42,038 nt of DNA from an uncultured Romboutsia sp. (GTDB lineage: Bacteria; Bacillota; Clostridia; Peptostreptococcales; Peptostreptococcaceae): positions 1-42,038 of the forward strand of contig CALESE010000163.1 of the NCBI GenBank assembly GCA_937907205.1, written 5' to 3'. Positions 8,572-16,453 of the stretch are shown piece by piece (the stretch's first letter is position 1; the number at the start of each line of letters is the position of its first letter). A model generated the notes under the pieces. That model was not told where the DNA came from, did not search any database, and saw only the letters and a list, made by a program, of their open reading frames with translations. The translations under genes were made by a program, and so were the position numbers.

Positions 8572-8619
8572 AATAATATTCTCCTTTTTATTTATTTTTT
8601 AATTATATATTTATTTTTC

Positions 8620-8646
8620 CGGGCTTTCGGGCTTTAATCTAGATTT
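8620..8646. repeat. AAAGCCCG-based repeat, copy 2
   Basis: CGGGCTTTCGGGCTTTAATC continuing to TAGATTT, the reverse complement of copy 1. It is 49 bp upstream of the ATG of the acidic protein gene on the minus strand. On that strand it reads as tandem AAAGCCCG units. Confidence 0.75.
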
Positions 8647-8768
8647 TAATTATTACTTCTTAGTTATGATTTTGATTATTTTTATAAATGGATTTGTATT
8701 AAATAGACTTGTTTTATTTAAATTTAATTCATTCTATAACATTGAACTGTTTTTAATTCTGTACCTAA

Positions 8769-9062
8769 TTAGTACTCATCTGAAAACATTAAGGTACTAT
8801 ACTCCATACTATCTATAGCATATATCTTTTTATTTTCTTTAATCTCTTCATTATGTATGTATATACTACTTTCATACTCTGGCATCTCTTGTTTACGAAC
8901 TATTTCAACTATACCTTCTCCTATAGGATTCAATTCAAATATTTGTAAATAATCCTTTCCTATTTGTAATTCATCTATTAGATTCCACAGTAGTATATTT
9001 ATTTCTAAAGGTATTTCCTCTACAATTTTTCTTGTCATGTATCTGTTTTCTTTTTTAAACAT
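8769..9062 (-). CDS. DUF960 family protein
   Basis: A 97-residue protein that fits the DUF960 family well. It has MFKKENRYMTRKIVEEIPLE at the N-terminus, LLWNLIDEL and DYLQIFEL in the middle, then VRKQEMPEY and a C-terminal KIYAIDSMEYSTLMFSDEY. DUF960 genes are typical of plasmids, phages and integrative elements of Firmicutes; no function has been assigned. The start has GGAGAAGG upstream. A degenerate AAAGCCCG-type repeat lies 41 bp before the ATG. The gene marks this stretch as mobile-element cargo. Confidence 0.75.
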   Translation of the reverse strand: MFKKENRYMTRKIVEEIPLEINILLWNLIDELQIGKDYLQIFELNPIGEGIVEIVRKQEMPEYESSIYIHNEEIKENKKIYAIDSMEYSTLMFSDEY

Positions 9063-9102
9063 ATTAACCTTCTCCTATTATTTATGTATGTTGTCTATTT
9101 TA

Positions 9103-9131
9103 CGGTATTTCGGGATTTAATCGGATCTTAG
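9103..9131. repeat. AAAGCCCG-based repeat, copy 3 (degenerate)
   Basis: Reads CGGTATTTCGGGATTTAATC then GGATCTTAG. It aligns with copy 2 over CGG..TTTCGGG.TTTAATC and the following GATxTTA, with three substitutions and one base lost. It lies 41 bp upstream of the DUF960 start, the same kind of position as copy 2. Confidence 0.6.
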
Positions 9132-9192
9132 AAAAATAACTTATCTAATTATTACCAATATAAAACAACAATCTATTATTTTATAATTTATC

Positions 9193-9495
9193 TTAATCAA
9201 GAATACTTTTTAATTGCTTTTTTAAATCTTTATCTAATATACCTGTTGTAAATCCAAGAGCAATTAAATCTATAAACTTATCTGGTGCAATGTCAACTGG
9301 CCTAGGAATTAATTTTCTAGCTCTATCATTGCAATCAAGATACAAGCATATCCTTATCTCATATCTGTCTAATGCTTTTATATATATCTTTTCAAGTGTA
9401 AATAGTTCTTCACCATCTTTTAATTCAACACTCCTTATTATCTTACAGTACCTTGTTTCCTTTTCAAATAACTCTTCTTTTTCTTTTTTAGCCAT
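9193..9495 (-). CDS. Hypothetical protein, 100 residues
   Basis: A 100-residue protein with a lysine/glutamate-rich N-terminus (MAKKEKEELFEKETRYCKI) followed by beta-type segments (EELFTLEKIYIKALDRYEIR, ICLYLD) and a short helical C-terminus (KDLKKQLKSILD). No known family is recognised. It lies between the DUF960 gene and another small element gene on the same strand, with a gap of 85 bp to its upstream neighbour. Compositionally it matches the surrounding element genes. Confidence 0.55.
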   Translation of the reverse strand: MAKKEKEELFEKETRYCKIIRSVELKDGEELFTLEKIYIKALDRYEIRICLYLDCNDRARKLIPRPVDIAPDKFIDLIALGFTTGILDKDLKKQLKSILD

Positions 9496-9580
9496 ATATT
9501 TTACCTCATTGTTTCCTTATATAGTCTAGCTTGATTTTATTAAATAATAATTATAATCTATCATCTATATTAGTTTATAC

Positions 9581-9916
9581 TTATTTCAATAATTCTTCTG
9601 TAACCTCATTCTTTGTAATTATAGTTATTAAATAATCACTAGATAATAAATATAGTGTTGAGCTGTATTTATCTACACTATCTTCATATATTACATCACT
9701 AAATTCTTCAATTAATCCTTTTAATGTATTTACTTTTAAATACTTTACTTCTTCAATATTCTCAATTACACATACATATCCACCATCATCTGTTGATTTT
9801 CTATTATATCCATAGTTTTCATCAAGAGTATTGATAACGTTATCCACATTTTCAACTACTTCCTTTGGATATTCTGATAATAAATTTAAATCATCTTTCT
9901 TCCATAGGTTAATCAT
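9581..9916 (-). CDS. Hypothetical element protein, 111 residues
   Basis: A 111-residue acidic protein beginning MINLWKKDDLNLLSEYP, with GGYVCVIENIEEVKYLK in the middle and STLYLLSSDYLITIITKNE near the end. A pattern of an acidic helix, GGY-type strand and LLSSDY strand is, from memory, common in small plasmid and prophage proteins of Firmicutes, but no function is known. GGGAGG lies about ten bases upstream of the ATG. It is the first gene of the long minus-strand run that continues through DUF960 to the membrane protein. Confidence 0.55.
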   Translation of the reverse strand: MINLWKKDDLNLLSEYPKEVVENVDNVINTLDENYGYNRKSTDDGGYVCVIENIEEVKYLKVNTLKGLIEEFSDVIYEDSVDKYSSTLYLLSSDYLITIITKNEVTEELLK

Positions 9917-9944
9917 TTTAACTTCCTCCCTTTAATTTTTGCAC

Positions 9945-9979
9945 TAAAAAAGAGATGTTAGTATTTTTACTAACATCTC
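9945..9979 (-). terminator. Intrinsic terminator downstream of the radical SAM cluster
   Basis: A perfect 12-bp stem (GAGATGTTAGTA, arms 9952-9963 and 9968-9979) with a 4-base loop. On the minus strand it is followed by TTTTTT. It separates the peptide/radical SAM operon, ending at 10087, from the element operon starting at 9916. Confidence 0.85.
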
Positions 9980-10086
9980 CATTTATTAGTTTTTGTGCTC
10001 CTATATAGTAGCCTATCTATTTAATATAGGTTTCGAAATTATAATATATATTTATAAAGTTAGTAGATACATTTTTAATATTATAC

Positions 10087-11637
10087 TTAATCATAACTGA
10101 ATAGTATCACTAAATCTTTATATATTTCAGATAACCTACTTTGAATATTCTCAAAGTACTCCATAAATTCATCAACTTCATATCTACATTTTTCTAAATC
10201 ATTTTCCACATATAAGTTATAAAAGAATTCTTTCATTATTACAAATTGAGTACTTTTCAAATATCTAAATTCTTCATCATATTTTAGTGCTTTAGAATTA
10301 ATCCTTACGCATTCTTTATAATAAGTATATATCCAATCTAGTTCATATTCTAGGTTCCTAGCACGCTCACTCATAAAAGTTCTTATAAATTTGACAATTT
10401 CATAGACTTCTTTGTCTTTAAACTCATAGCTCATATTATTTAAAATCCCAAAATCATTGGTTAATAATTCATCATTCTTAGCCTTTTCATATATTTCTGT
10501 ATACTTATGAATACTCAAAAAAGTGCTTATATAGTGAAATAAATTTGTTGATTTTATATTAGTTAAGAACTCATAGTTTTTTCTCACTGTTTCTAATGTT
10601 GAGTATGGATTAAAATAAATAAATCCCATAAGCATATTAACATTATGTCTATTGAATATTTCTATAATTTTATAATTATCTTCTACCGTTGAACGTTTAT
10701 TATACAATATTAAATCTTGATTATTTCCAGATTCTAAGCCTACAAATATTGTAACAAACCCTGTTTCTGCCATTAATTTAAGTAATTCATTATCATCTTT
10801 ATTATCTCTTAATGATATCGCTTTAATATAGCATTCAAAGACAAGATTCATATTTAATGCTTTAATCTTATAACATAATTCTCTTATTCTTTCTTTAGCA
10901 GATTTATTATCAGGATCAAGTATATTATCATCTGTAAAAAAGAATTTTTTTATACCAAATTTGTGAGCTACATATCTGATTTCTTCTACAATTTGATCTA
11001 TTTCTTTATATACAATTGGCCCTTTTCTCTCTATGCAAAATGCACACTTTCCTGTGCATATATTATTTTTAGTTTGAAGACAATAAATTTTGCGTGCATT
11101 TCTTTCAGGGATGTCATTTTCGTAGTAATAATAAACAGGACTATACGAGATTTCTTTATTGCAATAAGGTATTTTACCTATATTATCAGTTTTACTTACA
11201 ATAGACCTATTGAGTAACGGCTCTTCTCTTTTTGATATTAAATGATCTATTAATATTTGTAACGGCTTCTCACCATCTCCTAATATAATGTAATCTAAAA
11301 AGCTATGTTCACACATTATCTCCCTATAGTATATAGTAGGAAATGTACCTCCAAATACTATAATTGCATTAGGATTCATTTTTTTTATGTATTTAGCAAC
11401 TTCACAGGATTTTTGATAGTTAGATGAATGTACAGAAAAACCATATAAATTAAAATCTATAGGTATATCATCTATTATTTGGGATGCACTTTGACCATTA
11501 TGGTAATACTTCACTGTGAATTTATAATTATTTTCCTTTAGATATCCAGCTATTTGATCAACACCTGTATTGCTATATCTCCAAACTCTACTAATTGAAA
11601 TTAGTAATGTTTTATATTCATATTTATTTATATTCAA
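10087..11637 (-). CDS. B12-binding-type radical SAM enzyme, putative peptide-modifying
   Basis: A 516-residue protein with a cobalamin-binding-like N-terminal domain (residues 10-125, including VFGGTFPT at about 94-101 and YIILGDGE at 117-124). A radical SAM core follows with the CxxxCxxC cluster motif C194-C198-C201 (CTGKCAFC). The classical DxHxxG B12 motif is absent, as is usual in this class. Such enzymes often methylate unactivated carbons or rearrange peptides and small molecules. The start is TTG with GGAAGGTG upstream, 21 bp after the SPASM protein stop. Location behind a short Cys-containing peptide and a SPASM enzyme suggests it acts on the same peptide; this is inference. A stand-alone role in another pathway is possible. 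Confidence 0.82.
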   Translation of the reverse strand: MNINKYEYKTLLISISRVWRYSNTGVDQIAGYLKENNYKFTVKYYHNGQSASQIIDDIPIDFNLYGFSVHSSNYQKSCEVAKYIKKMNPNAIIVFGGTFPTIYYREIMCEHSFLDYIILGDGEKPLQILIDHLISKREEPLLNRSIVSKTDNIGKIPYCNKEISYSPVYYYYENDIPERNARKIYCLQTKNNICTGKCAFCIERKGPIVYKEIDQIVEEIRYVAHKFGIKKFFFTDDNILDPDNKSAKERIRELCYKIKALNMNLVFECYIKAISLRDNKDDNELLKLMAETGFVTIFVGLESGNNQDLILYNKRSTVEDNYKIIEIFNRHNVNMLMGFIYFNPYSTLETVRKNYEFLTNIKSTNLFHYISTFLSIHKYTEIYEKAKNDELLTNDFGILNNMSYEFKDKEVYEIVKFIRTFMSERARNLEYELDWIYTYYKECVRINSKALKYDEEFRYLKSTQFVIMKEFFYNLYVENDLEKCRYEVDEFMEYFENIQSRLSEIYKDLVILFSYD

Positions 11638-11657
11638 TACTTACACCTTCCTTAAAA

Positions 11658-12860
11658 TTAATCATCCCATTCTCCACAGTAGGGATTATATGTACATCTA
11701 GGACTCTTATCTAATATACTTCCCTTTATTGATATACCTAATGGCCTGCAGTCTTTACATGCAAATCTAAATTCACAATCTTTACATACGTTAACCTTAC
11801 TAAAATCTCTAAACCAATTTTCTCTTAATTCTTTAGAATTTAGTATATCCTTTATTGATTGCCTATTTATATTTCCATACGATAAGTTCCTTTCAAATAC
11901 ACAAGGAAGAATTTCTCCAGTTTCAGTTATTACAAGTTTTCCATACCAGCATGTATTTCTAAAATAATTTATATTAAATTGTTCTTTAGTTGTCCAAAAT
12001 GATGGCTTATTACGCTTAGAGCTTAAAATTATTTCTTCTTTATCTGGAGTATGCATTGATTGTTTCCCTTCAAATACATTTCTTATTACATCATATCCCT
12101 TATATGGTACTTTTAATGATTTTATAAATTCTTCTATTTCCTTCTGATATTCTTGATTTTCCTTCATTGCTACTACAGAAATATATATTTTCACACCTTT
12201 ATCAACAAAATATTTTATATTATCTATTAAAGCCTTGAAACTACCTTCTTTATTAGTAATTGCATCATGAATTTCTGCTATATGTCCATATAATGATACT
12301 TTTACATTGATGTTATTATCAATGATTATTTTTCTTAATTCTTCATCTATAAGTGTCGCATTTGTAAATAATGTTGTGTTTATATTATATTTAGCTAAAT
12401 ATAATAATAATTCCTTAATATCCTTATAAACACATGGTTCACCACCTATTACTACAATATTTTGTACATCTAATTCTACTAGTTGATCAACTATATTTTT
12501 CCATTCATTAATATTAAGTACATTTTTACTAGGTATATGAATATCTCCCTCATAACAATGCAAGCATTTTAGGTTGCAACCTTGTGTTACTTCTAACCAA
12601 ACTAAAGATAAATCTATATTATTTTCTATTTTAGGAATATATCTATCTATTTTAATATCTTTATTTAAAAGATTATTTTGAATTAATAAGTTTATATAAC
12701 TTTTTTCTTCTTCCAATAATATTTTCTCTTCTTTAGTTAATTTATCTATTATATTACAAGCAATACTATTTATTGAGTAAACATTGTTTGTATTAAAATC
12801 ATATATTGCTCCATTTGTTGCACCTTTTATATATATTACATCTGTATTTATCTCATACAT
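11658..12860 (-). CDS. Radical SAM/SPASM protein, putative RiPP maturase
   Basis: A 400-residue enzyme. Residues 1-80 resemble the PqqD/RRE-like leader-binding region of peptide maturases (GATNGAIYDFNTNNVYSINS). The radical SAM cluster is C95-C99-C102 (CNLKCLHC), and IGGEPCVY near residue 140 is the usual GGEP motif. A SPASM domain follows: C304 to C320 with GEILPC, then CKDCEFRFACKDC (C359, C362, C368, C371), and C389 and C395, enough for two auxiliary Fe-S clusters. Such proteins typically install thioether, C-C or related crosslinks in ribosomal peptides. The ATG has GGGGAG upstream; an ATG eleven codons earlier lacks one. It lies directly behind the 47-residue peptide gene. Confidence 0.88.
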   Translation of the reverse strand: MYEINTDVIYIKGATNGAIYDFNTNNVYSINSIACNIIDKLTKEEKILLEEEKSYINLLIQNNLLNKDIKIDRYIPKIENNIDLSLVWLEVTQGCNLKCLHCYEGDIHIPSKNVLNINEWKNIVDQLVELDVQNIVVIGGEPCVYKDIKELLLYLAKYNINTTLFTNATLIDEELRKIIIDNNINVKVSLYGHIAEIHDAITNKEGSFKALIDNIKYFVDKGVKIYISVVAMKENQEYQKEIEEFIKSLKVPYKGYDVIRNVFEGKQSMHTPDKEEIILSSKRNKPSFWTTKEQFNINYFRNTCWYGKLVITETGEILPCVFERNLSYGNINRQSIKDILNSKELRENWFRDFSKVNVCKDCEFRFACKDCRPLGISIKGSILDKSPRCTYNPYCGEWDD

Positions 12861-12921
12861 CTTATACTCTCCCCAATGTATCAGTGTTTTCATCTATGTT
12901 TTTAATCACTTCTTTTAACAT

Positions 12922-12963
12922 ATATCAATGGTAGTATTCTATTAGGAATACTACCATTGATAT
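12922..12963 (-). terminator. Strong hairpin between the peptide gene and the maturase (attenuator-like)
   Basis: A perfect 18-bp inverted repeat around ATCAATGGTAGTATTC, arms 12922-12939 and 12946-12963, with a 6-base loop. It begins six bases after the peptide stop on the minus strand. A short T-rich stretch follows. It could stop part of transcription, or protect the 3' end of the peptide message, giving more peptide than enzyme. Confidence 0.75.
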
Positions 12964-12969
12964 TACTAT

Positions 12970-13113
12970 TTACTTATGCTCTTTATTTTTCTTATTCTTA
13001 GGTAATTGAATATAATCATCATCTGGATTACAACCTTCTGATGGTCCACAATCTGTAAAACAGAATTGTCTTCCTAGAGTATTCTTTTCTGTTACACATA
13101 TTAATGTTGGCAT
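12970..13113 (-). CDS. Short Cys-containing peptide, candidate RiPP precursor
   Basis: A 47-residue frame with a very strong ribosome site (GGAGGGG eight bases before the ATG). It begins MPTLICVTEKNTLGRQ, then FCFTDCGPSEGCNPDDD, and ends in a Lys/Asn-rich tail. Cysteines are at 6, 18, 22 and 28; the C18-x3-C22-x5-C28 block lies in a Gly/Pro/Asp-rich core. No signal peptide is seen. The size, cysteine spacing and position directly before a SPASM radical SAM enzyme and a B12-type radical SAM enzyme make it a likely ribosomally made, modified peptide. No transporter or leader protease is nearby. I do not recognise it as a member of a named precursor family. Confidence 0.75.
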   Translation of the reverse strand: MPTLICVTEKNTLGRQFCFTDCGPSEGCNPDDDYIQLPKNKKNKEHK

Positions 13114-13182
13114 AATAATCCCCTCCTTCATTATACTACTATTACTTATTTTTACTCCCTAATTTATAAGTAGGTTAATTTA

Positions 13183-13191
13183 ATTATATCA
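13183..13191 (-). promoter_or_regulatory. Putative extended -10 promoter for the peptide operon
   Basis: On the minus strand TGATATAAT provides an extended -10 (TGnTATAAT), about 70 bp upstream of the peptide ATG. The -35 region (TAATTG at the right spacing) is weak, which is acceptable for extended -10 promoters. Confidence 0.5.
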
Positions 13192-13277
13192 CAATCTTAT
13201 TTCCACAATTATATATAAAATCTAAATTTTAATAAATAATGATATAATAATGTTTTACCAATCTCCATTTTTATAAA

Positions 13278-15353
13278 TTACATACTATATTCTAATTGTT
13301 TTTCATAAGACTGTTTTATTATATCCATGATATTATCAAGCTGATTTATATTATCATACCAAATTTCAGTATCACCATTACCCCATTTACCTTTATTTGA
13401 TACATCTATACATATGTCATATGGATCTACAATATCTTTATATTTCATATTTATTGTAAGTCTTAATTTAGACTTTTGTGGAATAATATCTATAAAGTTA
13501 CTTTCAACCTTATATGCAATATATAATTTTTTAAATTCTCTTTTTACATCTGATGATATATTTAATATCCTTTTGTCTAAAGATTTATATAGCTCTATAT
13601 TATCCCCACTAATATATTCATATGAGTCTATTGAATATATTTCCTCTTCGCTTTCTGATAAAAATTCACTTATTTCTTCCTGTGATAATTTAGGATATTC
13701 CCATATTAACTTAGCTAGTTCACAAAGCTCATTTGCTCTTTCCTCTATTGTATTCTTATTCCATGTTATTTGTTTTACTACATAGCTATTCAATCTTAAT
13801 GCACTTTCTTTAAACCCTCCAACTAAATTTAATTTTTCTCCAAATGATTTATCAGACATCTCTGAATTATACGCTGTAAGAGTAAGATTTCCTATTGTAT
13901 GTAAATATTTTTTCTGAATTTCTTTATAATTCTCTCCTAAATCTTTTTTCCAAGTTTCATTAAGATTTTTATTTTGAGGCATTATATGTTCAACCGTAAA
14001 ATTTTCTATATTTATGTGTGATTTATTATTAAAATTTTCAAATTTAGATAAAATATAATTACGTATTCTCATATTATATATATCTCTATTTTTTAATTCT
14101 TTAATAAATTCATCATCTAAAGGTAGCCTTTTGTAACTGTCCAACATTATAAAAAATGCTCTTATAGAATTTATATAGTTATCTACTCTTATATTTCTAA
14201 TTGCCATGTTGAAAGTTTTATTCATTGAGTTTGTCGGTATTTCACATATCGAACGTCTGAATACATAATTTTCACATAGCCTTAGTACTTCTATAAATTC
14301 ATTTTTACTTATCACATTACTTTCGTAATCATAGTAAACTTTTATTAAAAATGGTGATGCTACATCCATATTTAGTGATTTTATATCTTTAAATATAGAG
14401 TCTAATTCTATGTCTTTACTATTTGAGTAATATATATTTGTGTAATACTTGGCACATTTATATAACTCTTTACTTACTTCTAAAACTGCTTTATATGATT
14501 TATCTCTATAATAATTTTTAAATTCTTCATATACCTTGCTTTCTACTGGTATTTTCCCATATTTAAAAGTCAAGTAGTGTTTAAAAAATTTATCCATTAA
14601 CCATGATTGTTTACTATAGTCAAACAACTCTTCCATTGGGTACCAATAGTTTTTATAAATACTCTCTTGTTCATCTTGACTTAATCCCATTAGTATATAA
14701 TTTCTTATCAAATCAGATTTAGATAAATCCATACCTGTGCTATTTAAACTTTCAAATATAAGCTGTGGATCATCTTGTACTCTATCTAATGTTATATTTA
14801 CTATTTGTAATTTTCCAATTCCTTCTAATATTTGAAAGGGCATTAACTCTTTACTATTTATTTTTTTCATAAAAAAATTATAATTATCTATTATTTTAGA
14901 ACTTTTAACCCCATCAATAGGTGCTCTATCAATCAATTTTATTAATACTTCTTTATCCTTTTGAGTTAATAACATCTTATATTTATCTTCGCCAACTGCA
15001 TAATCATTTTGTATACACATTCCGTTAATACTGTTAGCATTTATAGATTGATCTTGTTCATTTTTATATCCATAATCTCTAATTGCTATTAGCAATAATG
15101 TTAAAGTTGTCATTCTTTGCTGTCCATCTATGATCATATACTTTTGTACACCTGTAGGCATAGCTTGTTCTGCTATATTTACGATAGATCCTACAAAGTG
15201 ACCTATTCTATTTTTCTTTTGCATTTCAACTATATCATTCCATAGCTTTTCACATTGATTGATTTCCCAACTATACGGTCTTTGATATACAGGTATTGTA
15301 AATTGTTTATATCCATTTAATATTGAGTTTATATTTCCCTTTATTGCATCCAT
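13278..15353 (-). CDS. DUF262-DUF1524-DUF5655 protein, GmrSD-like restriction/defence enzyme
   Basis: A 691-residue protein. The DUF262 domain has YQRPYSWE at residues 23-30 and the DGQQR motif at 76-80; this ParB-like fold binds or hydrolyses nucleotide in GmrS. A DUF1524 HNH nuclease domain follows with VEHIMPQN (454-461) and LHTIGNLTLT (484-493). The C-terminal 110 residues match DUF5655 (DVSNKGKWGNGDTEI, ending in an IIKQSYE helix). GmrSD enzymes are type IV restriction systems that cut modified DNA, so phage defence is likely. The start has GGGAGAG upstream; the open frame continues 61 codons further into the tmRNA gene, which is an artefact. All key motifs appear intact. Confidence 0.85.
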   Translation of the reverse strand: MDAIKGNINSILNGYKQFTIPVYQRPYSWEINQCEKLWNDIVEMQKKNRIGHFVGSIVNIAEQAMPTGVQKYMIIDGQQRMTTLTLLLIAIRDYGYKNEQDQSINANSINGMCIQNDYAVGEDKYKMLLTQKDKEVLIKLIDRAPIDGVKSSKIIDNYNFFMKKINSKELMPFQILEGIGKLQIVNITLDRVQDDPQLIFESLNSTGMDLSKSDLIRNYILMGLSQDEQESIYKNYWYPMEELFDYSKQSWLMDKFFKHYLTFKYGKIPVESKVYEEFKNYYRDKSYKAVLEVSKELYKCAKYYTNIYYSNSKDIELDSIFKDIKSLNMDVASPFLIKVYYDYESNVISKNEFIEVLRLCENYVFRRSICEIPTNSMNKTFNMAIRNIRVDNYINSIRAFFIMLDSYKRLPLDDEFIKELKNRDIYNMRIRNYILSKFENFNNKSHINIENFTVEHIMPQNKNLNETWKKDLGENYKEIQKKYLHTIGNLTLTAYNSEMSDKSFGEKLNLVGGFKESALRLNSYVVKQITWNKNTIEERANELCELAKLIWEYPKLSQEEISEFLSESEEEIYSIDSYEYISGDNIELYKSLDKRILNISSDVKREFKKLYIAYKVESNFIDIIPQKSKLRLTINMKYKDIVDPYDICIDVSNKGKWGNGDTEIWYDNINQLDNIMDIIKQSYEKQLEYSM

Positions 15354-15421
15354 TATATATTCTCTCCCTTGTATTTGTATAAAAGTTATTACTATATATC
15401 TGAATTGTATCATTTGTATAA

Positions 15422-15454
15422 AAAAATACATTGATAAATTATCAATGTATTTTT
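15422..15454 (-). terminator. Intrinsic terminator of ssrA
   Basis: A perfect 15-bp stem built on ATACATTGATA with a 3-base loop (arms 15422-15436 and 15440-15454), followed by T residues on the minus strand. It begins 13 bp after the tmRNA CCA end. Confidence 0.85.
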
Positions 15455-15466
15455 CGTGGATTTCAA

Positions 15467-15815
15467 TGGTGGAGACGAGGGGAGTCGAACCCCTGTCCGC
15501 AAGTCCTTTCCTTGCTGCATCTACGTGTGTAGCCAACTGTACTAAGTTCTCGTCTCACAAATCGCCCAGTGGCAGGCTATTTGCTTGACCAGTCTCAATT
15601 AGTCCGCTATTAGTCGAGACACCCTAATAGTAGTTCCCTGCATAGATGACGACCAGGCCTAGCCGGCAGGAGGGCAAGGCGGGTCGAGCAGCATTATGCT
15701 GCTAAAGCGTAATTATCGTTTGCGTTTATTTTAAGTTCTCCAGTTTTTACGTGACCTAGAGTAACACGACACGCCGCCCCAAGTTCCAAACCCACGTCGA
15801 AACCTTTACGCCCCC
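15467..15815 (-). ncRNA. ssrA: tmRNA (ssrA)
   Basis: A 349-base tmRNA that rescues stalled ribosomes with SmpB. The 5' end reads GGGGGCGTAAAGGTTTCGAC, and the 3' end carries the tRNA-like acceptor and T-arm (GGACAGGGGTTCGACTCCCC and then CGTCTCCACCA, CCA at 15467-15469). The proteolysis tag at 15694-15723 encodes ANDNYALAA followed by TAA. Pseudoknot-forming GC-rich segments lie between. smpB is just upstream in the same direction. The 3' end faces the accessory region, matching the common use of ssrA 3' ends as integration sites. Confidence 0.97.
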
Positions 15816-15958
15816 TTGGTAAGTTTTAAGTCTTGAGACTTCAAATTCGCAAACTTTTTCACCATTTATATTAAGTTGTCTGTATTTATAATATAATACT
15901 TTTAGCTTTAAAAATCAATATAATTAATTTGTTTTACATGAAACCTTTGGCAATAATA

Positions 15959-16414
15959 TTAGTATTTGCCACGCATTTCTCTTTCTATATTTCTTTGAGC
16001 ATCTTTCTTAGCTAAATCTTGACGCTTATCATATAGCTTTTTACCTTTAGCTAATGCTAATTCTACTTTCACTTTACCATTTTTAAGATAAACACTTAAA
16101 GGTATTAATGAGTAACCTTTAATAGTAGTAGCACCTATTAGCTTTCTTATTTCATGCTTATGAAGTAATAATTTTCTAACTCTTAAAGAATCAACATTAA
16201 ATATATTTCCTTGTTCGTATGGACTTATATGAACTTGTTTTAAAAATACTTCACTATTATCAACAGTAGCAAATCCATCACTTAGATTTAACTTACCTTG
16301 CCTTATAGATTTTACTTCTGTACCCTTTAATTCTATTCCACATTCATAAGTCTCTTCTATAAAGTACTCATGTCTTGCTTTTCTGTTTGTAGCTAATACT
16401 TTTTTACCGCTCAT
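15959..16414 (-). CDS. smpB: SsrA-binding protein SmpB
   Basis: A 151-residue protein, the standard size for SmpB. It binds the tRNA-like part of tmRNA and brings it to stalled ribosomes. Typical motifs are NRKARHEYFIEETYECGIEL, KGTEVKSIRQGKLNLSDGF and the basic C-terminal tail KGKKLYDKRQDLAKKDAQR, which folds into the ribosomal mRNA channel. AAGAAGGTG precedes the ATG. It lies about 140 bp before the tmRNA 5' end in the same direction, the usual partnership. Confidence 0.97.
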   Translation of the reverse strand: MSGKKVLATNRKARHEYFIEETYECGIELKGTEVKSIRQGKLNLSDGFATVDNSEVFLKQVHISPYEQGNIFNVDSLRVRKLLLHKHEIRKLIGATTIKGYSLIPLSVYLKNGKVKVELALAKGKKLYDKRQDLAKKDAQRNIEREMRGKY

Positions 16415-16453
16415 ATAAATTCACCTTCTTTAACTAAAAAATTCGCTTCGCTC

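Noticed and set aside
1..15460. CRISPR array or second tmRNA end (attachment duplicate)
   Set aside because: No regularly spaced repeats were seen, and no copy of the ssrA 3' sequence was found in the accessory region.
15354..15536. N-terminal extension of the DUF262 protein by 61 codons
   Set aside because: The extension is read from the tmRNA gene and its terminator; the internal ATG has a good ribosome site.
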